64,000 nucleotides of DNA from assembly GCA_963849065.1 (NCBI GenBank), contig CAWKFM010000005.1:1178001-1242000 (forward strand), written 5' to 3'. The notes beneath the pieces were generated by a model, which saw only the letters and a program-made list of their open reading frames with translations, did not search any database and was not told the origin of the DNA. The DNA comes from TOLSYN sp963849065. GTDB taxonomy: Bacteria; Acidobacteriota; Terriglobia; Terriglobales; Acidobacteriaceae. The first letter of the stretch is position 1; every line of letters begins with the position of its first letter. Positions 20,001 through 27,248 of this stretch are shown piece by piece. Both the position numbers and the translations under genes were made by a program.

Positions 20001-20768
20001 TGCCTCGGCCTCCATCACATGAGCGGTCGCGGTGCGGCCGTCATTGAGTTGAAACTCGCATTGCGTGATGGCGCGAATGTGATTGAGCTTCTCGGTGTTC
20101 ACCACGATGCAGCCGGAGCGCAGCGGCACTGCGCCGCCGGTGAGCCCGGTGCCGGCTCCGCGCGGAACTACTTTGAGTCCGAGGCGCGCAATCGCCAGCA
20201 GCAGCGGCGCCACCTGCTTTTCATCGTCGGGCGTCACCACGGCCAGCGGCAGGTGCAGGCGCCAGTCCGTGGCATCGGTAGCGTGGGAGACCAGCGTGAA
20301 GGGATCGAAGTGCACGTTGTGAGCGCCGACGACGCCGGCCAGTTCTCGCTTGACTCGATTGCGCAGTTCGGGCGTCTCTTCGACCTCGGTGCGGAAGGAG
20401 GCAAGTAGCGTGCGGCATCGTTCCAGAATGTCCAGTACGCGGGGATCGCCCTCCGCCTTGGCGGCAATCGTCTCCAGGTCTTTGGTGGCATTTCCGAAGA
20501 AGCGCTTGCGGCGCGGAGCCGAGGCCACCAGTTCCTGATAGAGGTAAGGATTGCGGCGATGAATCAGCACCTCGCCGAACAGACGCATGAGGATGCGCGC
20601 CGAGCGGCCGGTTACACGTGCGCTGCGTAACTCGTCGAGGGTGCGGACGGCCTCGGGGCCCAGCAGAAACGACACCGCCTGCCGGTCTCCGGCCGAAGTG
20701 TAATTGAATGGAATCTCGCGGATGGCAGGGACCGCCGCTTCGATTGGACTGACAGGGTTGAACGCCAT
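17052..20768 (-). CDS. FAD-linked oxidase / Fe-S / CCG-domain fusion (DUF3683 type)
   Basis: A 1,238-residue cytosolic or membrane-associated oxidoreductase. Residues 1-130 resemble DUF3683. The FAD-binding (PCMH-type) domain follows, with PRGAGTGLTGGAVP near residue 199, then the FAD-oxidase C-terminal domain with GEHGIGLTKLKYL near 696 and MMNPGKL near 728. Two ferredoxin-like 4Fe-4S motifs come next: CVRCGKCKPDCC near 776 and CTICHKCLKPCP near 837. The end contains two cysteine-rich CCG blocks, CCGFPMHVN near 1015 and CCSEAGTLALSRPDI near 1144, as in GlpC/GlcF/LutA-type proteins. Relatives (D-lactate dehydrogenase, glycolate oxidase, YdiJ) oxidise 2-hydroxy acids and pass electrons to quinone; the substrate here cannot be read from sequence. 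It stands alone with no lut or glc partners, consistent with all functions being fused in one chain. Confidence 0.9.
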   Translation of the reverse strand: MAFNPVSPIEAAVPAIREIPFNYTSAGDRQAVSFLLGPEAVRTLDELRSARVTGRSARILMRLFGEVLIHRRNPYLYQELVASAPRRKRFFGNATKDLETIAAKAEGDPRVLDILERCRTLLASFRTEVEETPELRNRVKRELAGVVGAHNVHFDPFTLVSHATDATDWRLHLPLAVVTPDDEKQVAPLLLAIARLGLKVVPRGAGTGLTGGAVPLRSGCIVVNTEKLNHIRAITQCEFQLNDGRTATAHVMEAEAGVITEKAMERASEDGLVFATDPTSAWACTLGGNIAENAGGKLAVRWGTCIDNLLEWRMAMPNGTRWTVRRTNHQLRKILPQDTVTFDVLDEQGKHVKNISLRGTEIRKNGLWKDITNKALGGVPGLQKEGTDGIITSAVFVLYPEYAATKTMCLEFFGPDFDEASRVILELSRIFPFPADGEEALLALEHFDDEYIRAIDYKVKAPRADTPKAALLIDIAGDSVEQAMRGVERVGACLEHHPNTLMFVAQDAAEAKSYWADRKKLGAIARRTNAFKMNEDIVIPLDTLAEFARFVDATNIEEERYAQLRFAQRAEEVFTGAQSKDDREQIAAKTPAALELGARFREELQALEAKALRGLTHLQEFREGLAKLVRGYPAVLASLDRAYQEVRDRRIVLATHMHAGDGNVHVNVPVLSNDRPMLERTDHVIDRVMEKVISLGGVVSGEHGIGLTKLKYLEPERIAELSAYRREVDPDGMMNPGKLEDLQALQHIFTPSFNLLELEARILQHGQLEELSRKIRHCVRCGKCKPDCCVYYPAQGMFYHPRNKNLAIGSLIEALLYDAQRERSTHFELLQWLEEVADHCTICHKCLKPCPVDIDTGEVTVLEREILNSWGYKTKPLATQLTLKYLDSSSPTFNKLFRTSVVQIGGAAQRVVSKLVAPLQPSEGSSAFYPLRLLASSVAPVPSQTLRDVLPECAPGEALVFEPENVGSKTNGNGDDRKTVFYFPGCGSERLYSDISMAAIHLLVKLGTRVILPPPFLCCGFPMHVNAETSLHSRTVLRDTIVFSQIRAMFAYLDFDACIVTCGTCREGLTHMDTTELFGRVVDIAGYLLERGLRLNPSEPKTGLPGTPECDGQFLYHAPCHDSLDGKASKVLNELGGFGAVKAVPHCCSEAGTLALSRPDITGAMLHRKRDAFVEAIGSGQKATVLTNCPACVQGLGRSRDVGVEPLHIAVALAEKLSGADWKKEFAAQAARATAVAF

Positions 20769-20842
20769 AGTCTAGGGTAGCAAATCCAAGGCGCGGCAAG
20801 AAGCTTTTGGGAAGCAATCTTCGCGACGGAAGGCTAAAACAA

Positions 20843-20873
20843 AAGAGCCTGGAACGGATAGTTCCAGGCTCTT
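20843..20873 (-). terminator. Intrinsic terminator of the cold-shock gene
   Basis: A perfect 13 bp inverted repeat (AAGAGCCTGGAAC and GTTCCAGGCTCTT) with a five-base loop lies 17 bases beyond the stop of the leftward cold-shock gene. On the transcribed lower strand it is followed by TTGTTTT. This is a standard Rho-independent terminator and also insulates the oxidase gene downstream. Confidence 0.9.
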
Positions 20874-20890
20874 CCGGTCAATCGATCTGG

Positions 20891-21091
20891 TTACAGAGGT
20901 TGAACGTTCTCTGCCTGGAAGCCTTTCGGCCCCTTCACGACGTTGAACTGGACGGCCTGGCCTTCTTGAAGGCTCCGGAAACCGTTCGACTGAATCGCCG
21001 AAAAGTGCACGAAGACATCCTCGCCGTTCTGGCGGCTGATAAAGCCAAATCCTTTTGCGTCGTTAAACCACTTCACTGTTCCTTGTTCCAC
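20891..21091 (-). CDS. Cold-shock domain protein (CspA family)
   Basis: GTG 21091 gives a 66-residue protein of the exact usual length. It has both nucleic-acid-binding motifs of the cold-shock fold, KGFGFI (RNP1) and DVFVHF (RNP2), and the conserved start GTVKWFN. The longer frame upstream has no domain content, and AAGG lies about eight bases before the GTG. These proteins bind single-stranded RNA and DNA, act as RNA chaperones and are often cold- or growth-phase-induced. The gene has its own promoter, a leader of about 130 bases typical of csp mRNAs, and its own terminator, so it is monocistronic. Confidence 0.97.
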   Translation of the reverse strand: MEQGTVKWFNDAKGFGFISRQNGEDVFVHFSAIQSNGFRSLQEGQAVQFNVVKGPKGFQAENVQPL

Positions 21092-21229
21092 TGTGTTGTA
21101 CCTTTTTCTTTTGTATTGAATTTCCTGCTGAGAAGATCGGATGCTACTGAGAGTGGAACGCGGAAAGTGTTTCGGCGGTACCAGCTCAAAATCGCGTACG
21201 TTCAAACTTAGCCAGATTTTGGTGACTTC

Positions 21230-21259
21230 AGTATACGACAATTCCTTGCTTGTGCACAA
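21230..21259 (-). promoter_or_regulatory. Sigma-70 promoter of the cold-shock gene
   Basis: On the lower strand a -35 hexamer TTGTGC and a -10 hexamer TATACT are separated by 18 bases. Initiation would be near 21223, giving a 5' leader of about 130 bases ahead of the GTG start, the length expected for temperature-responsive csp leaders. The leader's fold was not computed. Confidence 0.65.
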
Positions 21260-21571
21260 ATATTTTTCTTGGCCTGTCACTCACTGCTGGATGCGCGGAT
21301 CCTGCTGTCTCTCCGGGGGGTTACGGGCGTCCGTCCGCGTAAGCATGCGAGAGCGATCCCTGGCGGGGCATTTGTGCTACTCTGGCTTCAAATCCCCAGG
21401 TTGCTGAAGGGGCGCAGAATTGGACGAATCCTGTCCGTGCAGCAATCCGCGGATGAGGTGAGCTGACAGACCCAGCATGTTTAGAGTATCGGGCCAGGCT
21501 GAGATTTAGGGTAGATTGCCTGATTTTCCTTTACTTGTTTCTGCGGTTACCGCCGGTATTCAAGCACCCAA

Positions 21572-22258
21572 GTGGAGTTGCCTGTGGGAAGTTTTGCATC
21601 TTCGCAAGAGGTCGGGCAGAATTCGTCGCTGGGCGGCGCCCGGCGCGCGTGGGTACTGTGGCTTGGTAAAAGTGCAAAGCGTGGTTTTGAGATCGCCTTC
21701 TCGTTGCTGGCGCTGGTTTTTATTTCGCCGGTACTGCTGGTGATCGCCATTGCGGTGAAGCTGGATTCCGAAGGACCGGTGCTGTGTGTTTCGGAGCGGA
21801 TTGGGCGGGATGGGAAGAGCTTCCGTTTTCTGAAGTTCCGGACGATTGTGAAGGATGCAGACTCATTGCAGGGCGCACTGCTGTATCTGAAGGAGCGCAG
21901 GGGAAATCTCTTCAGGATGTCGAACGATCCGCGGGTGACGCGGCTGGGGAAGGTTTTGCGGCGGTATAGCCTGGATGAGTTGCCGCAGTTTTTCAGTGTG
22001 TTGACCGGGCATATGAGCGTGATCGGCCTGCGTCCGTGTTTGACCAGCGAGTACGCCCGCTATACCAAGACGCAGCGCCGCAGGGTGGAAGCCGTGCCGG
22101 GGATCACCGGATTGTGGCAGGTGGAGGCGCGCACTGATCCGTCGTCGGAAACCTGTTTTGCGCTGGATTTGTACTATGTCGAAAACTGGAGTTTCTGGCT
22201 GGACATGAAGATTCTCTTTAAGACCGTGTGGGTGGTCATGGCGGGGACCGGACAGTAA
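21572..22258 (+). CDS. Bacterial sugar transferase (undecaprenyl-phosphate hexose-1-phosphate transferase type)
   Basis: The 228-residue protein fits the catalytic half of the WbaP/PglC family, which loads a sugar phosphate onto undecaprenyl phosphate at the inner membrane. Residues about 30-62 form the membrane hairpin (RGFEIAFSLLALVFISPVLLVIAIAVK). The catalytic block follows: SERIGRDGKSFRFLKFRT with the essential Lys/Phe/Arg, TRLGKVLRRYSLDELPQF, VIGLRPCL and the terminal PGITGLWQV. The family's usual Asp-Glu pair is present as LDELPQ. Some positions differ from consensus: VIGLRP replaces VGPRP, and PVLCVSERIG replaces PVFFRQERVG. It lacks the N-terminal five-helix domain of WbaP. A terminator follows, so it is separate from rfbF. 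Its role in the polysaccharide locus 17 kb away is inferred. Confidence 0.88.
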   Translation: MELPVGSFASSQEVGQNSSLGGARRAWVLWLGKSAKRGFEIAFSLLALVFISPVLLVIAIAVKLDSEGPVLCVSERIGRDGKSFRFLKFRTIVKDADSLQGALLYLKERRGNLFRMSNDPRVTRLGKVLRRYSLDELPQFFSVLTGHMSVIGLRPCLTSEYARYTKTQRRRVEAVPGITGLWQVEARTDPSSETCFALDLYYVENWSFWLDMKILFKTVWVVMAGTGQ

Positions 22259-22285
22259 AAGGAAAACAAACTTCGAATATTTGAA

Positions 22286-22308
22286 GGGGCCTAGGCCCCG
22301 TTTTTTTA
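22286..22308 (+). terminator. Intrinsic terminator after the sugar transferase gene
   Basis: A GC-only stem, GGGGC and GCCCC around CTAG, is followed directly by G and seven T residues. It starts 28 bases after the stop codon. This is a classic Rho-independent terminator separating the sugar transferase from rfbF. Confidence 0.88.
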
Positions 22309-22458
22309 TTGTCCAAAAGCGTTTATCGGAAGCCGCCGATTTCGTGGCCAAACCGGTTGGCGAATGTGGTTCGCGGCAGGACGAGAAGCGGCCGGGGTAA
22401 ACCCAGGGCTGGTTACGATATACTTCTGAAAAATCCCTCAATGTAATCCGGGAGTTCT

Positions 22459-23232
22459 ATGAAGGCAGTGATCCTTGCGGGCGGATTGGGCAGCCGCTTG
22501 AGCGAGGAGACGACGCAGCGCCCCAAGCCGATGGTGGAAATCGGCGGCATCCCGATCCTCTGGCACATCATGAAGATCTACTCCACGCACCAGGTGCGGG
22601 AGTTTATCGTTTGCCTCGGCTACAAGGGATATTTCATCAAGGAATATTTTGCCAACTACTTTCTGCACAGCTCCGATGTGACTTTCGATCTGCGGAACAA
22701 CAAGATGGAAGTGCACCAGAATTACGGCGAGCCGTGGCGGGTGACGCTGATCGACACCGGCGGAGAGACGCAGACGGGCGGTCGCATCAAGCGCATTCTG
22801 CCGCACGTGAAGGACGAGGAAGCGTTTTGTTTGACCTATGGCGACGGCGTGGCCGACGTGGACATCACGCGGTCGATCGAGTTCCATCAGCAGCACGGCA
22901 GGCTGGCGACGCTGACGGCGGTGCAGCCGGCGGGACGCTGGGGTTCGCTGGTGATGGAGCAGGATGCGATTGTCGATTTCCAGGAAAAGCCGGCGGGCGA
23001 CGGGCAGTGGATCAACGGCGGGTTCTTCGTATTGTCGCCCAAGGTGGGCGACTACATTGCCGGGGACTCCACTCCATTTGAGCAGGACTCTTTGAGGCAG
23101 CTGGCGCGGGCGGATCAGCTGCGGGCGTTTCATCACCGGGGCTTCTGGCAGCCGATGGACACGCTGCGGGACAAGAACCATCTGGAAGAGCTATGGGCGT
23201 CGGGAAAAGCGGCATGGAAGACCTGGAAGTAA
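22459..23232 (+). CDS. rfbF: Glucose-1-phosphate cytidylyltransferase
   Basis: The 257-residue protein makes CDP-glucose from glucose-1-phosphate and CTP, the first step of CDP-dideoxyhexose synthesis. It has the nucleotidyltransferase signature MKAVILAGGLGSRLSEET at the N-terminus, KPMVEIGG (sugar-phosphate contact), GYKGYFIKEYF, the metal-binding TYGDGVADVD and the family-typical GFWQPMDTLRDK near the end. The length matches RfbF of Salmonella and Yersinia. The ATG has GGGAG six bases upstream. The usual partner, CDP-glucose 4,6-dehydratase (rfbG), is not adjacent; downstream there is only a decayed gene fragment and pepD. The supply of CDP-sugars to the surface polysaccharide is inferred. 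Confidence 0.95.
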   Translation: MKAVILAGGLGSRLSEETTQRPKPMVEIGGIPILWHIMKIYSTHQVREFIVCLGYKGYFIKEYFANYFLHSSDVTFDLRNNKMEVHQNYGEPWRVTLIDTGGETQTGGRIKRILPHVKDEEAFCLTYGDGVADVDITRSIEFHQQHGRLATLTAVQPAGRWGSLVMEQDAIVDFQEKPAGDGQWINGGFFVLSPKVGDYIAGDSTPFEQDSLRQLARADQLRAFHHRGFWQPMDTLRDKNHLEELWASGKAAWKTWK

Positions 23233-23463
23233 AAAAGCGCGGGTTGCTTTGGAACACCGATCGTTGCAAACACATCTGCTAGCTGCGGCAGATATGGGCA
23301 CCCGGCAACGGGGAAAATGCAGTTAAAACCGATGCCAAATCGTGGGTAGCCGAAATGCCTCTTGATCGGCTCCGGAGATTGGAGCTGCGCTGGGGGCCTT
23401 CGCGTTGACAGGATGACACTTCAAAAAACAAGAAAAAAACAACGGCAAGACCCCGCGACCGAA

Positions 23464-23706
23464 CTAGAACTGGTAACCGAGGCCGGTGCTGAAGTTTTGA
23501 AAGAGCGAAGAGGCGTGGCGTGCCCAGGGGACGGGCTGCGCGGTCCACTGGCCGATGCGCCAATATATGCGGCGGGTAATTTGATAGTCGGCGCCGCCGC
23601 CGACGCGGTAGGTGACGGCGTTTCTGCGGCTGAAGGCAGCGGTGCGTTCGCCGGGATGCAGGGTGTCGGAATCCTGATTGGAGATGCCGATGCCTGGGTT
23701 GAGCAT
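23464..23706 (-). pseudogene. Remnant of an outer-membrane beta-barrel protein gene (C-terminal end)
   Basis: Read leftward, about 80 residues end in the strand NFSTGLGYQF with a terminal Phe, the signature recognised by the BAM complex. Ahead are alternating strands (AVTYRVGGGADYQI, RRIYWRIGQW) typical of OmpA-like or acidobacterial eight-strand barrels. Upstream in the same frame there is no signal peptide, and the frame overlaps the start of pepD on the other strand. It therefore looks like the 3' end of a lost gene, truncated when the pepD segment was joined. It is only moderately distinct from chance, but the alternating pattern and final Phe are hard to explain otherwise. Confidence 0.5.
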
Positions 23707-23844
23707 AGTGCCTGGGTGTGAGCGGCATCCGGTGAAATCGCAAATTCCGGAGGTGGAATTCCCACGGCGGAAATTGCGGGTGTGGGATTCCCGTTTTGCG
23801 GCCCGTTTTGTAGGATGGGTGGATTCGATTCGAGGGAGCGTGCG

Positions 23845-25296
23845 ATGACGTCTGCAATGGGGGAAGTGGAACCGCGCGAGGTTTGGAAGCAATTCGAGGC
23901 GCTGGCGGGGATTCCGCGGCCTTCGACCCAGGAGGCGGCGGCGCGCGCCTATGTGCTGAAGCTGGCCGAAGAGCTGGGACTGGAGTCGGTGGTGGACCAG
24001 GCGGGGAATGTGGTGGTGCGCAAGCCCGCGCATCCGGGACGCGAGGCCGCGGCAGTGACCGCGCTGCAAGGGCATCTGGACATGGTTTGCGAGAAGAACG
24101 AAGGGACGCGGTTCAACTTCGAGAAAGATGCGATCCGGCTGGTGCGCAGGGAAGACTGGCTATATGCCGACGGCACGACTCTGGGGGCCGACAATGGCGT
24201 GGGAGTGGCGGCGGCGCTGGCGGTGATGGAGAGCAAAACGATTCAGCATGGGCCGATGGAGTTTGTGTTTACGGTGGAGGAAGAGACGACGCTGGGCGGA
24301 GCTTCGGCGTTCCAGTCCGGCGTGCTACGGGCCCATTACCTGTTGAATCTGGACAACGAAGAGCAGGGAACCGTGTGCATTGGCTGCGCGGGCGGAGTAA
24401 ATACGCGGGCATGGCGCAAGGTGGTGTTCCAACTGGCGGGCGCGGGCGAAGGGTTCTGGGTGAAGGTGGCCGGACTTAAGGGCGGCCACTCCGGGGTGGA
24501 CATTCATCTGGGGCGAGGCAATGCGGTGCGCATTTTGGGTGGCACTCTGCAGCGGGTGCTGGAGGCGATGCCAGCGCAGATTGCGGACCTGCGGGGCGGC
24601 AGCGCGCATAATGCGATTCCGCGCGAGGCAGCGGCGCTGGTGGTGGTGGACGCCACCAACCAGGAACGGCTGCGGCGAATTGTGGAGCAGTTCGCCGATG
24701 ACGTGAGGATGGACCTGGGCGACTTCGATCCGGAGCTGGAGATCACGGTGGGCAGGGCGGTGAAGGATGCGACGCGGGTGCTGGCTCCGGCGGATGCGAA
24801 GCGGGCGGTGGACCTGATGGCGAGCCTGCCGCACGGCGTGCTGGCAATGAGTCCCGATGTGGCGGGGCTGGTGCAGGATTCGACCAACGTGGCCACGGTG
24901 GGGGTGAAGGACGGCGTGGTGGAGATTGTGACCAGCCAGCGCTCGGCGATAGAGGGAAGCAAGGAGATGGCGCGGCGGCTGGTGGCGACGGTGTGCCGGA
25001 TGGCGGGCTTCGAGGTGGAGCACTCGGGCGACTATCCGGGGTGGAAGCCGCAGCCGGAGAGCGAGATCGTGCGCAGGTCGAAGGCGGTGTATGAGGCGAT
25101 GTATGGGGCGGCGCCGCAGGTGATTGCGATGCACGCGGGACTGGAGACGGGCGTGCTGGGTAGGAATTATCCGGAGATGCAGATGATCTCGATTGGGCCG
25201 CAGATCGAACATCCGCACAGTCCGGACGAGCGGGTGCAGATTTCGTCGGTGGCCGAGTTCTGGAAGTATCTGGTGGCGGTGCTGGAGCGGCTGTAG
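23845..25296 (+). CDS. pepD: Aminoacyl-histidine dipeptidase (M20C peptidase)
   Basis: This 483-residue protein is a zinc dipeptidase of the PepD/carnosinase-like type that hydrolyses Xaa-His and broader dipeptides in the cytosol. The metal-binding and catalytic positions are visible: GHLDMVCEKN (His and Asp near residue 77), GADNGVG (bridging Asp near 119), VEEETTLGG (catalytic and metal Glu near 145), NLDNEE and the late His in EHPHSPDERVQI. KGGHSGVDIHLGRGNA is the family's lid-domain motif. ATG 23845 has GGAG eight bases upstream; a longer frame to 23782 was rejected. The end of this gene is partly duplicated at 27174-27247. Confidence 0.95.
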   Translation: MTSAMGEVEPREVWKQFEALAGIPRPSTQEAAARAYVLKLAEELGLESVVDQAGNVVVRKPAHPGREAAAVTALQGHLDMVCEKNEGTRFNFEKDAIRLVRREDWLYADGTTLGADNGVGVAAALAVMESKTIQHGPMEFVFTVEEETTLGGASAFQSGVLRAHYLLNLDNEEQGTVCIGCAGGVNTRAWRKVVFQLAGAGEGFWVKVAGLKGGHSGVDIHLGRGNAVRILGGTLQRVLEAMPAQIADLRGGSAHNAIPREAAALVVVDATNQERLRRIVEQFADDVRMDLGDFDPELEITVGRAVKDATRVLAPADAKRAVDLMASLPHGVLAMSPDVAGLVQDSTNVATVGVKDGVVEIVTSQRSAIEGSKEMARRLVATVCRMAGFEVEHSGDYPGWKPQPESEIVRRSKAVYEAMYGAAPQVIAMHAGLETGVLGRNYPEMQMISIGPQIEHPHSPDERVQISSVAEFWKYLVAVLERL

Positions 25297-25358
25297 GGGT
25301 GGTGCGCCCGAACTGAAATCCGAATCAACTTGCGGCCCAACTGGGAAAATCAGCCAGG

Positions 25359-27095
25359 TTATTGAAAAGCCGAATCTTTTTCGGAGGCCCCTTTTCGCTC
25401 GCTGATCCCAACGGGAGCTTTCTCAGTTGCACCCCTGGCTGCGCGAACCGTCTCGCGCGCGTTTCCTGCAAAAATGCGGATGCGGTTTTCCCAAAGATAA
25501 GCCGAACACATTGTGAAGACCGCCAGGTGAGGCAAACTATAGACGCGGTTTAAACCCGCCAACACGCAGGTGCCCACAAGCGTTCCGATGGAAGCCACTG
25601 CCAGGGTGGTTACCGCAGCATCGCGGACCCAGCGTTCATCGTGTTTGCGGAAGAATGTTATTGGCGAGAGAAAGAAACAGGCAAGAGTTGCCAGATAGGT
25701 GAGCAGAAGAAGTGGTACGGACAGTTTTGCGGCCCAGGAGATCGGATTCGCCAGTGCGCGGCGCATGATTGGATCGCCGCCGCCTGCGGCGACATTGACC
25801 GAGTCGCGCGTGGAGGGGCTGGCCGCGAAATAGTTAAAATTGAAACTCTCTTCCGCGAAGTTCGTGGCAAGGTTGGTCAGCCAGGCTCCTGGATTATTGC
25901 GGGCCAGTTTATCGGAGACCCTGCCTATGTAATCGCCTGTGTCGATTTTGAGCCGCATCATCTCCCAGCAGTAGTCAACCAGTTTGGTGCTGCAGGGGAG
26001 AACGACGAATCCAAAAGCATGCTGGACTGCGCGGTTCACTTGCTGGTGAAAGAGACTTGGATTGGCTGTGACATCGATATCGAGGCCGGGATAGGTGCTC
26101 ACGTTCTGAAAGATTCTGCGTTCTGCCGGCCACACGGTCTCCCGGAGATTGACTCCGCCGCTCTGCTTCTCCTGATTGTAGGTTTGCGCCATGATCCCGC
26201 CGATGACCCGGTCCTCTGGATCGACGCGATCGAAAAGGTTGTAGACGGTACGGGTCTTGTTCCATCCGTTGATCGTTGTGATCCGGAACTGGCCGATGCC
26301 GGCGTACATGATGATCATCCACGCAAGGATGGCAGGAGCGGCGCTGAGAGCGACCAGCAACGCAGCCTTCCGGAGCGGGTTGGCGGCAGGACGCTCCCGA
26401 GAGGAGGTCAGCGACATCAGGACTACAAGCGCGAGCAGCACGATGAGAAAAATCAGAAACTCAGGCCGATTCAGTATCGCGAGACTGGCGCAGACACCTG
26501 TCGCGACAGACAAGGCAGAAATCGGCTTGCCGGATTCGATACGCTGGACAGTAAACAGGAAGAGCGAGATCACGACGATCAGCCAGGCGAACGAGAATGA
26601 CATGTTGAGGATGTTCATCTCGTATTGGCACACTGCCGGAATCGTAACCAGAAAAAGAGTAAACGCCAGCGCGGTGCGTGGGCGTATGCACAGTGCACCG
26701 AGTGCGAAGTAGAAGAGCGTCGCGGCGAGAACGTCCGCGATGGATTGCATGCCGATGGCATCGTATGCGGCCCGTGCGCCCAGAGCGCGAGACGGCGTTG
26801 CAGAGGCGATCCACTGGGCGAAGCCGAGAAAGAATGGATACACCGGGGTGCGCTCGCCGAGATAGAAATGGTGATTCACCCAGTGAGCATAGAGAGCCGA
26901 ATATCCTTCGCTGTCCCCTGACAAGATTGGGCGAAAGGCCAGGTAGAAAGGGATGCGCGCCAAAGCGCCGCCGAGCAGGATAAGAAGCACGTGAAAGCCG
27001 CGTCCGTTCCACTTTGAAGAGGGACGATTAGCTGCGGGCGCGGCGGCCGGACCGGCAACAGGATTGGCGTGATTCTCACCCGGTGAGATAGGCAC
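25359..27095 (-). CDS. GT-C type membrane glycosyltransferase-like protein
   Basis: The roughly 578-residue product has about ten hydrophobic helices, beginning with FHVLLILLGGALARIPFYLA. An acidic loop after the first helix (GDSEGYSALYAHW) and a following ERTPVYPFFLGF segment match the catalytic loop layout of GT-C enzymes of the PMT/ArnT type, which transfer sugars from lipid carriers in the periplasm. Acceptor and donor cannot be predicted. GTG 27095 was chosen because GGAG lies six bases upstream; a TTG at 27128 is an alternative. The gene runs opposite to pepD, and its two flanks carry copies of the pepD 3' end, suggesting insertion by duplication or recombination. A partner gene is not adjacent. 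Confidence 0.75.
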   Translation of the reverse strand: MPISPGENHANPVAGPAAAPAANRPSSKWNGRGFHVLLILLGGALARIPFYLAFRPILSGDSEGYSALYAHWVNHHFYLGERTPVYPFFLGFAQWIASATPSRALGARAAYDAIGMQSIADVLAATLFYFALGALCIRPRTALAFTLFLVTIPAVCQYEMNILNMSFSFAWLIVVISLFLFTVQRIESGKPISALSVATGVCASLAILNRPEFLIFLIVLLALVVLMSLTSSRERPAANPLRKAALLVALSAAPAILAWMIIMYAGIGQFRITTINGWNKTRTVYNLFDRVDPEDRVIGGIMAQTYNQEKQSGGVNLRETVWPAERRIFQNVSTYPGLDIDVTANPSLFHQQVNRAVQHAFGFVVLPCSTKLVDYCWEMMRLKIDTGDYIGRVSDKLARNNPGAWLTNLATNFAEESFNFNYFAASPSTRDSVNVAAGGGDPIMRRALANPISWAAKLSVPLLLLTYLATLACFFLSPITFFRKHDERWVRDAAVTTLAVASIGTLVGTCVLAGLNRVYSLPHLAVFTMCSAYLWENRIRIFAGNARETVRAARGATEKAPVGISERKGASEKDSAFQ

Positions 27096-27173
27096 CCTTG
27101 TCTCCGCTGATCTGCAGGAATGAATCAACCTAACACCCAGTGGTCTCGAGATTCAACCGTGAAACCTTCGCAC

Positions 27174-27247
27174 AGCCGGACGAGCGGGTGCAGATTTCGC
27201 CGGTGGCGGAGTTCTCGACATACCTGGTGGCGATGCGGCCGCAGGGG
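27174..27247 (+). pseudogene. Duplicated remnant of the pepD 3' end
   Basis: About 70 bases closely match the last codons of pepD (about 25215-25290), including the stretch coding PDERVQIS and VAEF. One base is missing (AGCCGG for AGTCCGG) and later bases diverge, so it is not coding. The copy sits just beyond the 5' end of the GT-C gene, while the intact pepD end lies beyond its 3' end. The two copies form an imperfect direct repeat about 1.95 kb apart around that gene. Confidence 0.8.
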
Positions 27248-27248
27248 C

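Noticed and set aside
19278..20408. Rightward frame of 376 residues opposite the oxidase N-terminal part
   Set aside because: Same reason: antisense to a real gene and with no recognisable motif or ribosome site.
25641..26600. Rightward frame of 319 residues opposite the GT-C gene
   Set aside because: It lacks hydrophobic helices or domains, whereas the leftward frame shows a clear membrane protein.
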